From Trichomonas tenax (taxonomy: Eukaryota > Parabasalia > Trichomonadida > Trichomonadidae): a stretch of 64,000 nucleotides of DNA. Position 1 is the stretch's first letter. Each line of letters starts with the position of its first letter. The notes under the pieces are model-generated. The model searched no databases. It was given only the letters and a program-made list of their open reading frames with translations, and was not told the origin of the DNA. A program made the position numbers and the translations under genes. Below are positions 47,240-56,475 of this stretch, in pieces. The stretch lies in NCBI GenBank assembly GCA_023091735.1, contig JALKBU010000034.1, forward strand, positions 58,185-122,184, read 5' to 3'.

Positions 47240-48436
47240 CTAATTTATATTATCATAAAGTGTATCATCAATCTTGTGTGGCTCTGAAACGTAGAAGAGG
47301 CCGAAGACCAATGATAAAACTGAGATGATGGCGAAAATAAAAATAGACCAAAATGTTCCAATAGATTGGTCAAGTGTTGGGAATAACTGAATGACAGCGA
47401 AAGCACAGAGCCAGTTGGAGGCAGATGCAACACTTGTAGCCGCAGATCTAACAGATACTGGGAAAAGCTCTGGAACAATGTACCAAGCAACTGGTCCTGT
47501 TCCCATACCGAAGAAGAAGAGGAAACCGAAGATAGCTGCAACTGGTGCGATGGATCCCCAGCGGAACTTCACAGAGAATCCATAAACAAGCAAGAAAACA
47601 ACGATGCCTCCTGCACTAATGCACCAAGCTGGCTTGCGGCCGAACTTGGCAACAAAGAATGATGACAAAAAGATTGTGATCATTTGTGCTGAGCAAGAGA
47701 TTGCAGAAGCAATACCTGTTTTAACTTTAAGGCCTGCAGAATTGAGTAATGATGTAAGGTTTGTGAGGATAGCGTTGATGCCACAGAATTGCTGGAAGAA
47801 CATTAAACCAACACCAATGATAAGACCCTTGGTGTACTTCTTCTGGAAAAGTCTCTCTTTTGGACCATCTTGCTTAACTGCAGATGCTGGGGACTCTGGT
47901 ACAAGCCAAATCAACAATGCCTGTGCACCGCAAATAGCAGAACCGATGATGGTCAGATTAAACCAGTTAAGGAAATCTCCTAAGATATATAAAACAAACA
48001 AACCTGTAGCGATACCGAGGTTGTTGAGAGTACCAAATGACGCTGATTTACCTTCTGGTGCAATTTCGACAATGTAAAGTGGAGTAATTGAAGAGTATGC
48101 ACCCATAACTAGGCCCAAGAAACCTCTGATGACAATTCCAAGAACAAACCTCTTTGCATTCATCAAAAGAAGAAGTCCCCATGCAATTGTTCCTGTAACA
48201 GCGATGATGAAAGTAGCTTTCTTACGTCCGGCAAAGTGGAGGATGAAGTGGGATAAAAATGGTCCTGGAATGGCAGAAAGTGAAGAAACGGAGTTGAAGA
48301 ATGTCGATTCTGTCTCTGTGAGGTTCCAATCATTTTGAATGACCGGCAGAACTGGAGATGGATAGCCAAGGATGTAACCAAATTGGAAAGCGCCGATTAA
48401 AAGGATCAGCGCAAAGCATAAATGCTTTAGAAACAT
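47240..48436 (-). CDS. Sugar transporter of the MFS (GLUT/hexose type)
   Basis: 398 residues from ATG 48436, with 12 predicted membrane helices. Family signatures are GYILGYPSPV in helix 1, a basic loop GRKKA after helix 2, RGFLGLVMGAYSSITPLYIVE in helix 4, PESPAS after helix 6, QQFCGIN in helix 7, FGRKPAW after helix 8 and GPVAWYIVPELFPVSVRS in helix 10. These place it in the sugar porter family (Pfam Sugar_tr). It is about 60-80 residues shorter than typical members, mainly through a short central loop. It probably brings glucose or another hexose across the plasma membrane. The frame opens with TTG five codons earlier. Stop TAG. Confidence 0.9.
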   Translation of the reverse strand: MFLKHLCFALILLIGAFQFGYILGYPSPVLPVIQNDWNLTETESTFFNSVSSLSAIPGPFLSHFILHFAGRKKATFIIAVTGTIAWGLLLLMNAKRFVLGIVIRGFLGLVMGAYSSITPLYIVEIAPEGKSASFGTLNNLGIATGLFVLYILGDFLNWFNLTIIGSAICGAQALLIWLVPESPASAVKQDGPKERLFQKKYTKGLIIGVGLMFFQQFCGINAILTNLTSLLNSAGLKVKTGIASAISCSAQMITIFLSSFFVAKFGRKPAWCISAGGIVVFLLVYGFSVKFRWGSIAPVAAIFGFLFFFGMGTGPVAWYIVPELFPVSVRSAATSVASASNWLCAFAVIQLFPTLDQSIGTFWSIFIFAIISVLSLVFGLFYVSEPHKIDDTLYDNIN

Positions 48437-48568
48437 TTGCAAAAGTGCCAAAATCTCTATAAATTATGACAACACTAATTGGGTATAAGGGTAATGAGAG
48501 GTCGATTTTGGAATTAAAATTTTAGTCTAAACACAAAAAAACGTAAAAAAAAATTAAATTTTTTTGTA

Positions 48569-49153
48569 TTAACAAGAACAATTCTGCTTTTCGGGATTTT
48601 TGTTAGTCTTCTCTAGAGCAACTACAGGCGCTGGTGCTTCTGTTTGTTCCGTATGAGTCATAATTAAGGTTGCAATTCGTTCGAATATAGTATCTATGTT
48701 TTCGCCCGATTTTGCAGAGCAAAAGTAAAGTTCTAGCTTTTTGTCGCGAGCAAAGTCCATTGCGTGCTCTTTTGGAACAACTTCTGGTAAATCACATTTA
48801 TTTCCCACGAGAATGACTGGAATTGTTGATTGTGCATTGTTGACAATCGAGTCTAGCCACATTTGGAGATGGCTAAAAGATGTTTTGACTGTTGTATCGT
48901 AAAATAAGATTACACCATCAGAACGACGGAAGTATTGTGGCGCCAATGAGCGATATTTCTCTTGCCCAATGGTGTCCCAAATCTGAAGTTTAATTTTCTG
49001 TCCATTTATACTTAATTCTTTAACTTTGAAGTCAACGCCAACAGTTGCAATGATTGTTGAGTCGAATTCGCCCTTAACGAATCTGTGAATGACAGATGTC
49101 TTACCAACATAGCTATCTCCAACCACAATAACTTTTTGTTGTATCATACTCAT
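48569..49153 (-). CDS. Rab-family small GTPase
   Basis: 194 residues. All five G motifs are present: GDSYVGKTSV, the switch I Thr in TIIATVGVDFK, WDTIGQEKYRSLAPQYFRRSDGVILFYD, NKCDLPE and SAKSGEN. The C-terminus ends CSC, a double-geranylgeranyl site. Rab-family motifs such as KLQIWDT and YRSLAPQYF put it near the Rab5/Rab21/Rab22 or Rab7-like group, but trichomonads have many lineage-specific Rabs and I do not name a subtype. In switch II the usual WDTAGQE reads WDTIGQE; the catalytic Gln stays. Divergent from the kinase/ankyrin gene. It may work with VPS11 in endosomal fusion. Confidence 0.9.
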   Translation of the reverse strand: MSMIQQKVIVVGDSYVGKTSVIHRFVKGEFDSTIIATVGVDFKVKELSINGQKIKLQIWDTIGQEKYRSLAPQYFRRSDGVILFYDTTVKTSFSHLQMWLDSIVNNAQSTIPVILVGNKCDLPEVVPKEHAMDFARDKKLELYFCSAKSGENIDTIFERIATLIMTHTEQTEAPAPVVALEKTNKNPEKQNCSC

Positions 49154-49170
49154 TTGAAAAAAAAACTTTG

Positions 49171-49332
49171 ATTACTTGTCAAGATTTAATCGATAAGGTT
49201 AAATCATTAGATGTCAAACCAAATGATATTCACTACTTTACATGACATAAAATGCGAAAATTTACATGTCAAAATATTAAAAAATTCATACGTTAATTCG
49301 TCAGATATCGTCGATTTGATGATTACATGTCA
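49171..49332. promoter_or_regulatory. Array of TTTACATGTCA-type motifs between Rab and kinase-like genes
   Basis: Motif copies at 49171-49181 (ATTACTTGTCA), about 49207-49216 (TTAGATGTCA), 49237-49247 (TTTACATGACA), 49261-49271 (TTTACATGTCA) and 49322-49332 (ATTACATGTCA), all plus orientation. They occupy the first 120 bases of the open frame of the next gene, which supports a coding start at 49358 rather than the ATG at 49211. Confidence 0.6.
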
Positions 49333-49357
49333 AAAATTTTGTTATGAGATTTTAGAT

Positions 49358-51838
49358 ATGGAGTTTTCCCTTGATGACTTTGAGAGGAAAGGCGTTATAC
49401 GAGATGGAAAGTTCATACGTGTGGAGCGTGCTGTTCACAAAGCAACTCAAAAACCTTATACATTAACAACAATTAAAGCAGACAATCCAAAATTAAAAGA
49501 TGAAGTTAGTTGGACACTAAAAATCCAGCACTTAGCGAAACTAAATCATCCTGCTGTCAAAACTGTACAAGGATATATTGACAATGGAAACTTGCCAATT
49601 TTAGTTGACGATGATACTGATAATATATCGACATTCCACGATATGCAGAAATTCAAAATACATCCGACACACAAAATTTGTCTCCTTTACAGCGCAGCAG
49701 TCGGATTGAAGTATCTTCATGATAATAACATCGTTCATGGCGATTTTAAGACAAAATCTATATACGTAGCGAAAGAAATGCACACAAAAGTTGCTGATTA
49801 CGTTCCTTTCCAACTAATTAAACGAAATGCTAGAAAAGAAGCCTCGCTCAAATCAAGTGTCTTCATAGCGCCAGAGTTATACCAGGGATCTCAGCCCACA
49901 AAAGAATCAGATGTTTTCGCATTTGGAACTTTACTTTTCACATTTTATTCTGCGAAATACTCAATGGGAAGGAAAATACTATCAAGTCCCTTTTCAGAAC
50001 TCGCTGTGTCAGGAGAAAGACTCAATATTCCAGATATCATTCCATTAAAGATGCAAAGTTTGATCGAGAAATGCTGGAGACAAAACCCAGCGGAGCGTCC
50101 AACAATGGACGAAGTAGTCTCCACAATCTACAAGTTATGGGATTTGTGCTTTTTCGCACCAGATCCACATGTTTTTCAATCCGTCGTAAAACTTTTGGGC
50201 GGACCACCATCACAGAAGAATGTCGACCTCAAATCTCATAAAAATAGTTCATTTCAGTACAAAATTGCTCCTTTCCCAGCACAAGCACAAACATATTATA
50301 CGAACGCAGATTGCCAAATACTGAACACAACTTCTCGCTATTATGCATCCCAAATAATTCACCTACAAAATCTATTGGCATGCTACAAATCATCAACAGC
50401 AGAACTTGTCGCTTCATATATTGGCGAATCTATTTTCACTCAACAACCAGAAAATTGGGGAATTCTCGTCGAAAATGTATTCTACATAGCAAGGGTTCAC
50501 TACAGAATACTGAAAGAATACTCAATATTAGTTGAACAAATTATTAAATATTCTCCGCAAATCAAGGATTTCTTTTACGAGCAATTCTTTGCAATAAACG
50601 ACGATGAAAACTGCTATCCAGCCAAGATTCCTGTTGTGATCATTCTTTATTTCCTGAGGAATCTCGGAGTTTATTCCAACGAAAATATTGTTGCATCAAT
50701 CAAAGATATCTTTACGAAAAACAGTTCTGCGAAGCACTTCATGTCTCTAATATTCTGCTATTTTGCACCAGAGCTGTATTCATTGGATAAGCCTTTGTAC
50801 AAGTCCATCAAAAATATTGTGAAACAAGAAACCACAAATTGCTTCTTCCTACCAGGTTTTGCAATCTTCTTCAGGCGTAAATCTTCACTCAAGAAGGATA
50901 ACTGGAAGTTACTTAGAGAGTCAATTGAAGAACACAAGAGTGCTATGAAGAATTTCCAAATCATTTTGGACGATGATTATAAGAAATTGACAAATATGAT
51001 CATGAGTCCTGATGAATTCCGATCTGCAAGAATCGATGATGATGTATATGAGCCTTGCATTATTATGCATTATAAACCAAATATTGCACATGCAGCACCT
51101 ATTTATGATGCAGTCAATTGCTTCCAAACACTGCAACTCGCAAAATTTGATTTGAACGCTCATGATTTGAAGTACAATTTCCTTCCTCACTTCGTTATAG
51201 CATCAAACTGCGAAGACTTCTATGAGTACTTAGAGAAGAAGTGTGTGGAAATAGAGTCTTCTCTTCACGTTGCTACAGCTTACTTCAGATATGAGATTTT
51301 CTACAATCTCTTGAAGGTTGACAAAATCGATATCAGTCGTCCAGATAAGTTAGGGTACTTATTGATCAACGCTGCAGTCATTTCAGGCAATGTTGATGTT
51401 CTTTTATATTGCATTTCGAATGGTGTCAGTGTCCAACAGAGAGAAAACTTTGGATGGACACCTCTCCACTGGGCTGCCTTCAAATCCAAAGTTTCGATCC
51501 TGAAAATACTTCAGGGAGCTGACGGCATCGATCCAAACACAGCAGATGACTGGGGAATTACTCCACTACATCTGGCTGCTGAGTACGGAAGTGCTAAAGC
51601 TCTTTCTGAAATGTTGCTTTATAAGAACTTGAATATCAATGCAATTGATAAGAAAGGCCAAACAGCTCTTCACAAAGCAGCAGAAAGTTGCGATAATGTG
51701 AATGTGAAGGTACTTCTTGAAGACAAAAGAGTTAATCTTGAAATTAAAGATAAGAAAGGTAGAACAGCTTCGATGCTTGCAGAATTACGTGGCATGAAGG
51801 AAACAGCGGATATAATCCGTGAAATGGAAAAGAACTAG
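49358..51838 (+). CDS. Kinase-like (TKL-type, probably impaired) protein with C-terminal ankyrin repeats
   Basis: 826 residues from ATG 49358, after a motif array. Residues 15-270 follow the protein kinase fold. They lack a glycine-rich loop. The Lys of strand 3 is plausible (TLTTIKADN), the catalytic loop reads HGDFKTKSI (Asp kept, Asn lost), and the DFG is ADYV. SDVFAFGTLLFTF and WRQNPAERPTMDEVV are the typical TKL ending. A 400-residue helical linker follows. Ankyrin repeats run over about 690-820 (for example GWTPLHWAAFKSKVSILKIL, GITPLHLAAEYGSAKAL, GQTALHKAAESC). Weak or absent catalysis is inferred; it may be a scaffold. This kinase-plus-ankyrin type is expanded in trichomonads. Confidence 0.82.
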   Translation: MEFSLDDFERKGVIRDGKFIRVERAVHKATQKPYTLTTIKADNPKLKDEVSWTLKIQHLAKLNHPAVKTVQGYIDNGNLPILVDDDTDNISTFHDMQKFKIHPTHKICLLYSAAVGLKYLHDNNIVHGDFKTKSIYVAKEMHTKVADYVPFQLIKRNARKEASLKSSVFIAPELYQGSQPTKESDVFAFGTLLFTFYSAKYSMGRKILSSPFSELAVSGERLNIPDIIPLKMQSLIEKCWRQNPAERPTMDEVVSTIYKLWDLCFFAPDPHVFQSVVKLLGGPPSQKNVDLKSHKNSSFQYKIAPFPAQAQTYYTNADCQILNTTSRYYASQIIHLQNLLACYKSSTAELVASYIGESIFTQQPENWGILVENVFYIARVHYRILKEYSILVEQIIKYSPQIKDFFYEQFFAINDDENCYPAKIPVVIILYFLRNLGVYSNENIVASIKDIFTKNSSAKHFMSLIFCYFAPELYSLDKPLYKSIKNIVKQETTNCFFLPGFAIFFRRKSSLKKDNWKLLRESIEEHKSAMKNFQIILDDDYKKLTNMIMSPDEFRSARIDDDVYEPCIIMHYKPNIAHAAPIYDAVNCFQTLQLAKFDLNAHDLKYNFLPHFVIASNCEDFYEYLEKKCVEIESSLHVATAYFRYEIFYNLLKVDKIDISRPDKLGYLLINAAVISGNVDVLLYCISNGVSVQQRENFGWTPLHWAAFKSKVSILKILQGADGIDPNTADDWGITPLHLAAEYGSAKALSEMLLYKNLNINAIDKKGQTALHKAAESCDNVNVKVLLEDKRVNLEIKDKKGRTASMLAELRGMKETADIIREMEKN

Positions 51839-52012
51839 GTCTTATTTATTGTTTTTTTAAAAATATATTATTATTTCTTGATTTAGATAAGGTTCCACCA
51901 CATGATTATTTCCATCATTGTAAATGAATATTGTTCCTTGGGAATATTCTGAAAATTTTTCGTATAATTTGCTTTAATGGTATATTTTATAAATATTTCA
52001 TAACAAACAGTT

Positions 52013-52333
52013 TTAAATTTTCTGTGGGCACTCGTGCAAGAGCCTATTTAGCTCCTGTTGGTATAATTTTTCGGCGTCAGCAATTCGTTGATCTTCAATT
52101 TGACATATTTCTTCCCAGTGTTTGACCTCCAATTGGTGCTCTTCATCGGATGGTATGTCTCGCTCTTGAACGTCTTGATTTGGCGAATAACAGAAAATAA
52201 AATCTGCAATTTCTTGGGGTGTAAGTGGTTTTTCGGGTAAATTCTGTGCTGTTGTCATACTAATGTTGCATTCTACTTCAACAGTTCCCGCAATTTTTGG
52301 GATCTGTCTGATCTGATCATAATTTGCTTTCAT
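52013..52333 (-). CDS. Small acidic protein of unknown function
   Basis: 106 residues from ATG 52333 (a frame opens 12 codons earlier without ATG). Strongly acidic. The first 45 residues are polar, then a short motif LTPQEIADFIFCYSP, then a charged helix likely to form coiled coil to the end. No family recognised, no membrane or signal segment. The open frame, intact start and TAAA stop make it a credible small gene. It lies between the kinase/ankyrin gene and tRNA-Ala. Confidence 0.55.
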   Translation of the reverse strand: MKANYDQIRQIPKIAGTVEVECNISMTTAQNLPEKPLTPQEIADFIFCYSPNQDVQERDIPSDEEHQLEVKHWEEICQIEDQRIADAEKLYQQELNRLLHECPQKI

Positions 52334-52452
52334 CAAGAAAAAATAACGGAATATTTTTTTTTTTATCAAAAATAGCTTCTATGTAACAAAACAGAAATAA
52401 AATTCAAATAAAACAATAATAAATAGGGAACAGTAATTGAATAGATAAAAAA

Positions 52453-52524
52453 TGGAGGTGAGGGGAATCGAACCCCCGGCCTCATCTATGCTAAAGACGC
52501 ACTCTACCCCTGAGCCACACCCCC
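52453..52524 (-). tRNA. tRNA-Ala (AGC anticodon)
   Basis: Minus-strand 72-nt cloverleaf. The acceptor stem GGGGGTG pairs with CACCTCC (52518-52524 with 52454-52460), with discriminator A. The D arm contains GGCTCAGGGGTAGAGT, the A-box. The anticodon stem CGTCT/AGATG surrounds loop TTAGCAT, anticodon AGC, decoding GCU/GCC alanine. The T arm GGGGGTTCGATTCCCC contains the B-box GGTTCGATTCC. A run of six T on the minus strand (52447-52452) directly after the gene is the RNA polymerase III terminator. No intron. CCA is not encoded. Confidence 0.97.
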
Positions 52525-52641
52525 TATTCATTTATTATTTTTTTCTTTAATCATTCATACTAAATTGCATGAAAATTTTGGACAACAAAAATTTTTTTGT
52601 TCTGGAGTTTTTCCAAAATTTTATCACTTCATTTTTGAATA

Positions 52642-53253
52642 ATGCAGCAGGAGATCGTTGTATATATGTCTGGAATCCACCCAAGGGTTAATAAATATGG
52701 ACTAAACGAGTTCTTAAATCTCTACCAAGCACATCTATTGGTCATTGATATGTTTTACATTGAATTGACAAACTCAAAATATGCAAACATAATAATGAGA
52801 ACCCTCAGTGGCGCATTCAGAGTTATTGATGCTGTACATTAAAAGGAGTTCAATGGAATTCTTTTTCATGCTAACCTTTGTGGTTACGAATACATCGATA
52901 GACTCAATTCAGGAAAAGGCTCAGTCTTCATCTCTAGAAACATGTTCACAAATGAAAGGGATTTATATGAAGAGCTCAGAAAATATGGGCTGGTAATGCG
53001 TGTTAAACTCCTCAAAGGTTGCGCCATTGGTCAATTTTATTTCGATGAGAATTTAAACAATATTGTCGGATAATATGTTAGAGGGTGCTTGGTTACTGCG
53101 AAGAGGGATGAAAAAGCTCAGAAAAAAGTTGCAATTAAGGCTTCCGATAGCAGCTCGAAAAATAGCAAAATCAGCGTGAAATATATCAGAAGAGAGGATG
53201 TAGGCAGATTTTCTATCAGAATTAGTCACCAGAACTCCAGCTTTGCTATGTAA
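52642..53253 (+). pseudogene. PABP-like RNA-binding protein pseudogene, two in-frame stops
   Basis: One frame of 204 codons from ATG 52642 to TAA 53251, interrupted by TAA at 52840 and 53071 with no frameshift. The translation resembles two consecutive RRM domains of poly(A)-binding protein: GIHPRVNKYGLNEFL at the start of the first, then VFISRNMFTNERDLYEELRKYG in the second, close to the RNP2 and helix 1 of PABP RRM2, and later a basic stretch AKRDEKAQKK. RNP1 motifs are poor. It is followed 91 bases later by repeat A copy 2. A dead copy, possibly carried by a mobile element. The PABP link is by pattern, not by search. Confidence 0.55.
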
Positions 53254-53343
53254 TGTTTGTAATAAATAGAGTAAATATGAATATAGACAAATTTATATTG
53301 CATGAGTACATATAATTTAAATATAGCTATATTTTGATTGAAA

Positions 53344-53570
53344 AAAGACCTTCTCGTTCTTTAAGGTTATCCATCGGATGGAAAAAGTTCAGATTATCTT
53401 TATGTCCTATTGTGTAACAGCTAAAAGCACATAAAAATTCTTTTAACTACTAGATATACATATGTAATGAATCAGTTAGAAATACATAATCAAGTCTATT
53501 TGAAGTTAATAGTGATTTTTTAAAAAATCGGAATTTTGCATTATTAAGCTAGCAATATATAATTATTTTG
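53344..53570. repeat. Dispersed repeat A, copy 2
   Basis: 227 bp, same orientation as 29255-29483 and nearly identical, with a shared end AGC(G/T)AGCA(T/A)TATATAA(T/C)NATTTTG. It begins 91 bases after the PABP-like pseudogene stop. Confidence 0.85.
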
Positions 53571-54554
53571 ACATGTATATATGTTTATAAGCTTCGTTTA
53601 GTCATTATATATATAAAAAAATTGTAGCCGATTTTATTGCATTATCTTTCGTAGTTATAGTGTCAGTATAGACATGAACCTGTAGCTGTAATATGAATGC
53701 TGCAGCAACCTAACTTTTGGAGATACGAATTAGATTTAACTAATTTTAACTATATATGCGATGTTTTCTAAAAAAATATACATTCATTATTGATGTGTAG
53801 TAATATACTCAACATTAATTGATGGTATCAATGAAGGAATAGGTAAATTGGTGATGAAATTTCGGCATTTTAACAAATTTTACAGATTTTTCTATCTATT
53901 GGGTATCGAGATACGATGCATAGCTCCCACGATCATTGGCTTGGTGTATACATGTTGTGGGCTGAACACTTGATGTATGTCAGAAAATTAACGTCTTTGT
54001 CATATGATATAAAAGCAACAAAATAATTCATCATAATATTATTTGTTTGTTATTTTGGTTTCACTGAAAATTGCACACTTATCTGAATCGAAAGTTATAA
54101 TATCCGTTAAATATTTTCATTGTTAGAAAAAGTTAATATATTTTTGTTTAGATACTATATTTACCTCTGTTATTCATAGAATACATTTTGGTTAGACTTC
54201 TGTACATTGTCATGAATTATTATTTTATGAATACTATAGGATCCCCCAGAAATTGATCAATTTTCACATCGAATAAACTTTTCTTTTATTCGAATTATAT
54301 TAATAGAAGACATCGAGAACTATTGAAGGCTTCATTTTGTACATAAGTATTAGCAAAATATCAGTTAACTCATCAATGACCTTCCAATAATTTGATTGTA
54401 TTTATTGGTTTAGGTCTGTTTAAATGGCAGAAAACAATACTCGTGAACAATGCAAATGCATGTGCGTCCATACATTAACTAGAATAATAATGCATGTTCA
54501 TAAAATGCATGATGTTTATAAAAAAAGTGAAAAAATGATCATAACTTGATTCAA

Positions 54555-54777
54555 ACCTAGCATTGGTTTTGTCAGTATTGAGCTTAACCGTTATGCCATA
54601 TTTGCCATGTAAAGTCATATTTGAAATCAGATATATGATAATTTTCCAATTTTGAAATCTCGAGAACTTAGGTTCACCAAGCTTAGTCCTTAATAGGGTA
54701 TATTCCCCATGCAACATGGAATACACCATATAAATTTTATCGAAAAAAATTGGGAGGAAGGGAGTGAGAAGGGCTTT
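54555..54777. repeat. Dispersed repeat B, copy 2
   Basis: Same orientation as 29691-29913, differing at only about six positions over 222 bp. The minus-strand frame here extends further, to 120 codons, because the flanks differ. It lies about 985 bases after repeat A copy 2, against about 208 bases at the other locus. Confidence 0.85.
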
Positions 54778-54977
54778 GATTGAAAACATATATTTTTCGC
54801 GTAAAACAAAATGATGTATAAGTGTTTTGTGTCTCAACGAATCACGTTGTAATGTGTCGGATTATCAGATTTTGAAAATGTGATGTAAAGTGAAAAAATG
54901 TCAAAAAGAATAATAATGAATGAAAGCACATATATTTTTATTTCTATTTCTAAATCGATAATAAAACAGTGTTTCTA

Positions 54978-55450
54978 GCTTCTTTAGCTGGTGAATGTCT
55001 GGAATCTATGTAGCCCTAAGGTGTCACTAGCTAAAAAAGCGAAAAACATCAGCCTTTGTCAAAATTATGTCGATTTATTTTTTTTTTAAGCTCTGCCTTT
55101 TGGCCATCTTTGATACTGTGTGCAGCTATCATATGTGTAGTTGATGCACACAGTATCAAAGATGGCCAAATAGCAAATTATTTTTGTGAATCGAAGCTAT
55201 CTCGGCAAAAAAGCACGAGATCTCTTGCTTCTTTAGCAGGTGATTGCATTTGCTTCATGTGATGCTAAGGATTTACTTGCTTAAGAAATGAGGGATCTCG
55301 GTCTGCGTCGAAATAACTTCGATTTTCAATGGACTTCGAAAAAGTGCTTTTCCTACATGTTTTCTGCTATGCGCAGCCACATAGTGGTGTAGTTGCACAT
55401 AGCAGCAGAAATGGACGAAAAGCACGCTATTTTAGATTTCAAATTTGAAT
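54978..55450. ncRNA. Tandem pair of diverged 248-bp units, each with a long hairpin (candidate structured RNA)
   Basis: Two units start with GCTTCTTTAGC at 54978 and 55226. They share scattered sequence (TTTAGCxGGTGA, CTAAGG, a GTCGA-A...TTCGATTT block), and each carries a hairpin about 120 bases in. Hairpin 1 has a perfect 26-bp stem (55099-55124 with 55145-55170) and a 20-nt loop. Hairpin 2 (55344-55425) has an imperfect about 30-bp stem. The stems differ almost completely in sequence, but both loops contain TGTAGTTG and both stay paired. Whether this is transcribed is unknown; mobile-element inverted repeats are the main alternative. Confidence 0.45.
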
Positions 55451-55947
55451 ACTCCCCCTCTAATTTCGAATCTGACAACTATTTCTTATTTGGCAAATAT
55501 TATTTTACTTGGCAGAATAAATTTTTTATCGTTTTTTTTTTGAACTATTTTTCAATGCAGAAAATCTGACGATTTGACACTTTACAATGTGACTCGTTGA
55601 CACGCAAAACATAAGTTTTAAAGACATTGTCTAAACATAGGGAACATACTAGTATATCGTCCTGTTTGATTTTAAATTATAATCACACTTTAAAGTCTTC
55701 AAGTTAATACAACTTCCACTATATTCAATGGGATTATCTGCTAGCTACCATTGTTTTCAGCTTGAGCTTGGCTTTGTTTGAGCAAGATATTTTTAGTAAA
55801 TGCAAAATATGACATGTAAATATATTTTTGTCGTGTAGTATCACAAAAAATCTGTTAAAATTTAGTTCTTCGATTTAATGATAAGAATGATATAGAAAAT
55901 GTGTGTATAGTATATAGAAAAAGCCACAAAGGACAACTCCTCATTTT

Positions 55948-56097
55948 ATGGTTGGCGGAGATCAAGATGAGGTCGTCACCGACAACATCATGCTCTGACC
56001 TTCCGGCTGTAGTCTTTTGCTAAAGAAGATGCTAAGATGTACGGACGAGCATAAGAAATGCCTAAAATTTGTCGAAATGTTATGATATGAAATTACA
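55948..56097 (+). pseudogene. Possible decayed gene start
   Basis: A TCATTTT initiator-like site directly precedes ATG 55948. The frame reads MVGGDQDEVVTDNIML, then TGA at 55996, then about 30 more sensible codons (LLLKKMLRCTDEHKKCLKFVEML) to a second stop. G+C is higher than the flanks. It reads like the 5' end of a protein gene cut short by a stop, but I recognise no family, so confidence is low. Confidence 0.25.
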
Positions 56098-56355
56098 AAA
56101 AACGAAGTAAATGCGAAATAATTATAATCATTAGATAGAAAACGAAAAGGTAGGTTCATGTTACGTTTAAGTTAAGAAGTAAAAGTCACTACATCAAGAG
56201 ATAAAGTCGATTTAAGTTGAAAAATTTAAAATCACTTTTTCTCGAAAATTCCTCGATTAATGCATGTTATTTTCTTTACCATTGTTATCCATATCCAATT
56301 ATGAGTAATTTCGCAAGTTTAGTCGGATAATTTAGTTATAACATATATATAGAAT

Positions 56356-56453
56356 ATATGTCATTATTATTTGACATATAAAAGATTACTTGTCATATAT
56401 GAATTTTATGTGTCATGATATAAGATTACTTGTCATATAAAAATTTGGTGTCA
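56356..56453. promoter_or_regulatory. Array of TGTCAT-type motifs before the Tom36/46-like gene
   Basis: Copies of the TTACTTGTCAT/TTATGTGTCAT form at about 56356, 56385, 56405, 56425 and 56446, 20-120 bases before the ATG at 56476. Spacing is about 20 bases, like the array at 41297-41381. Confidence 0.55.
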
Positions 56454-56475
56454 CACCCTTATTTATATTTAAAAA

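Larger units (their letters stand above)
53254..56475. other. 3.2-kb accessory region without an intact gene
   Basis: Contains repeat A copy 2 (53344-53570), repeat B copy 2 (54555-54777), a tandem hairpin unit pair (54978-about 55450), a possible decayed gene start at 55948 and a promoter-motif array (56356-56453), each listed. Between 53571 and 54554 and between 55450 and 55940 I see only AT-rich DNA. This is the most repeat-rich part of the window. Confidence 0.6.

Noticed and set aside
49211..49357. Upstream in-frame extension of the kinase-like gene
   Set aside because: It consists of promoter-motif copies and lacks protein-like sequence; start moved to 49358.
55962..56159. 65-codon minus-strand frame
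   Set aside because: No domain; the plus strand gives a better but still weak gene start here.
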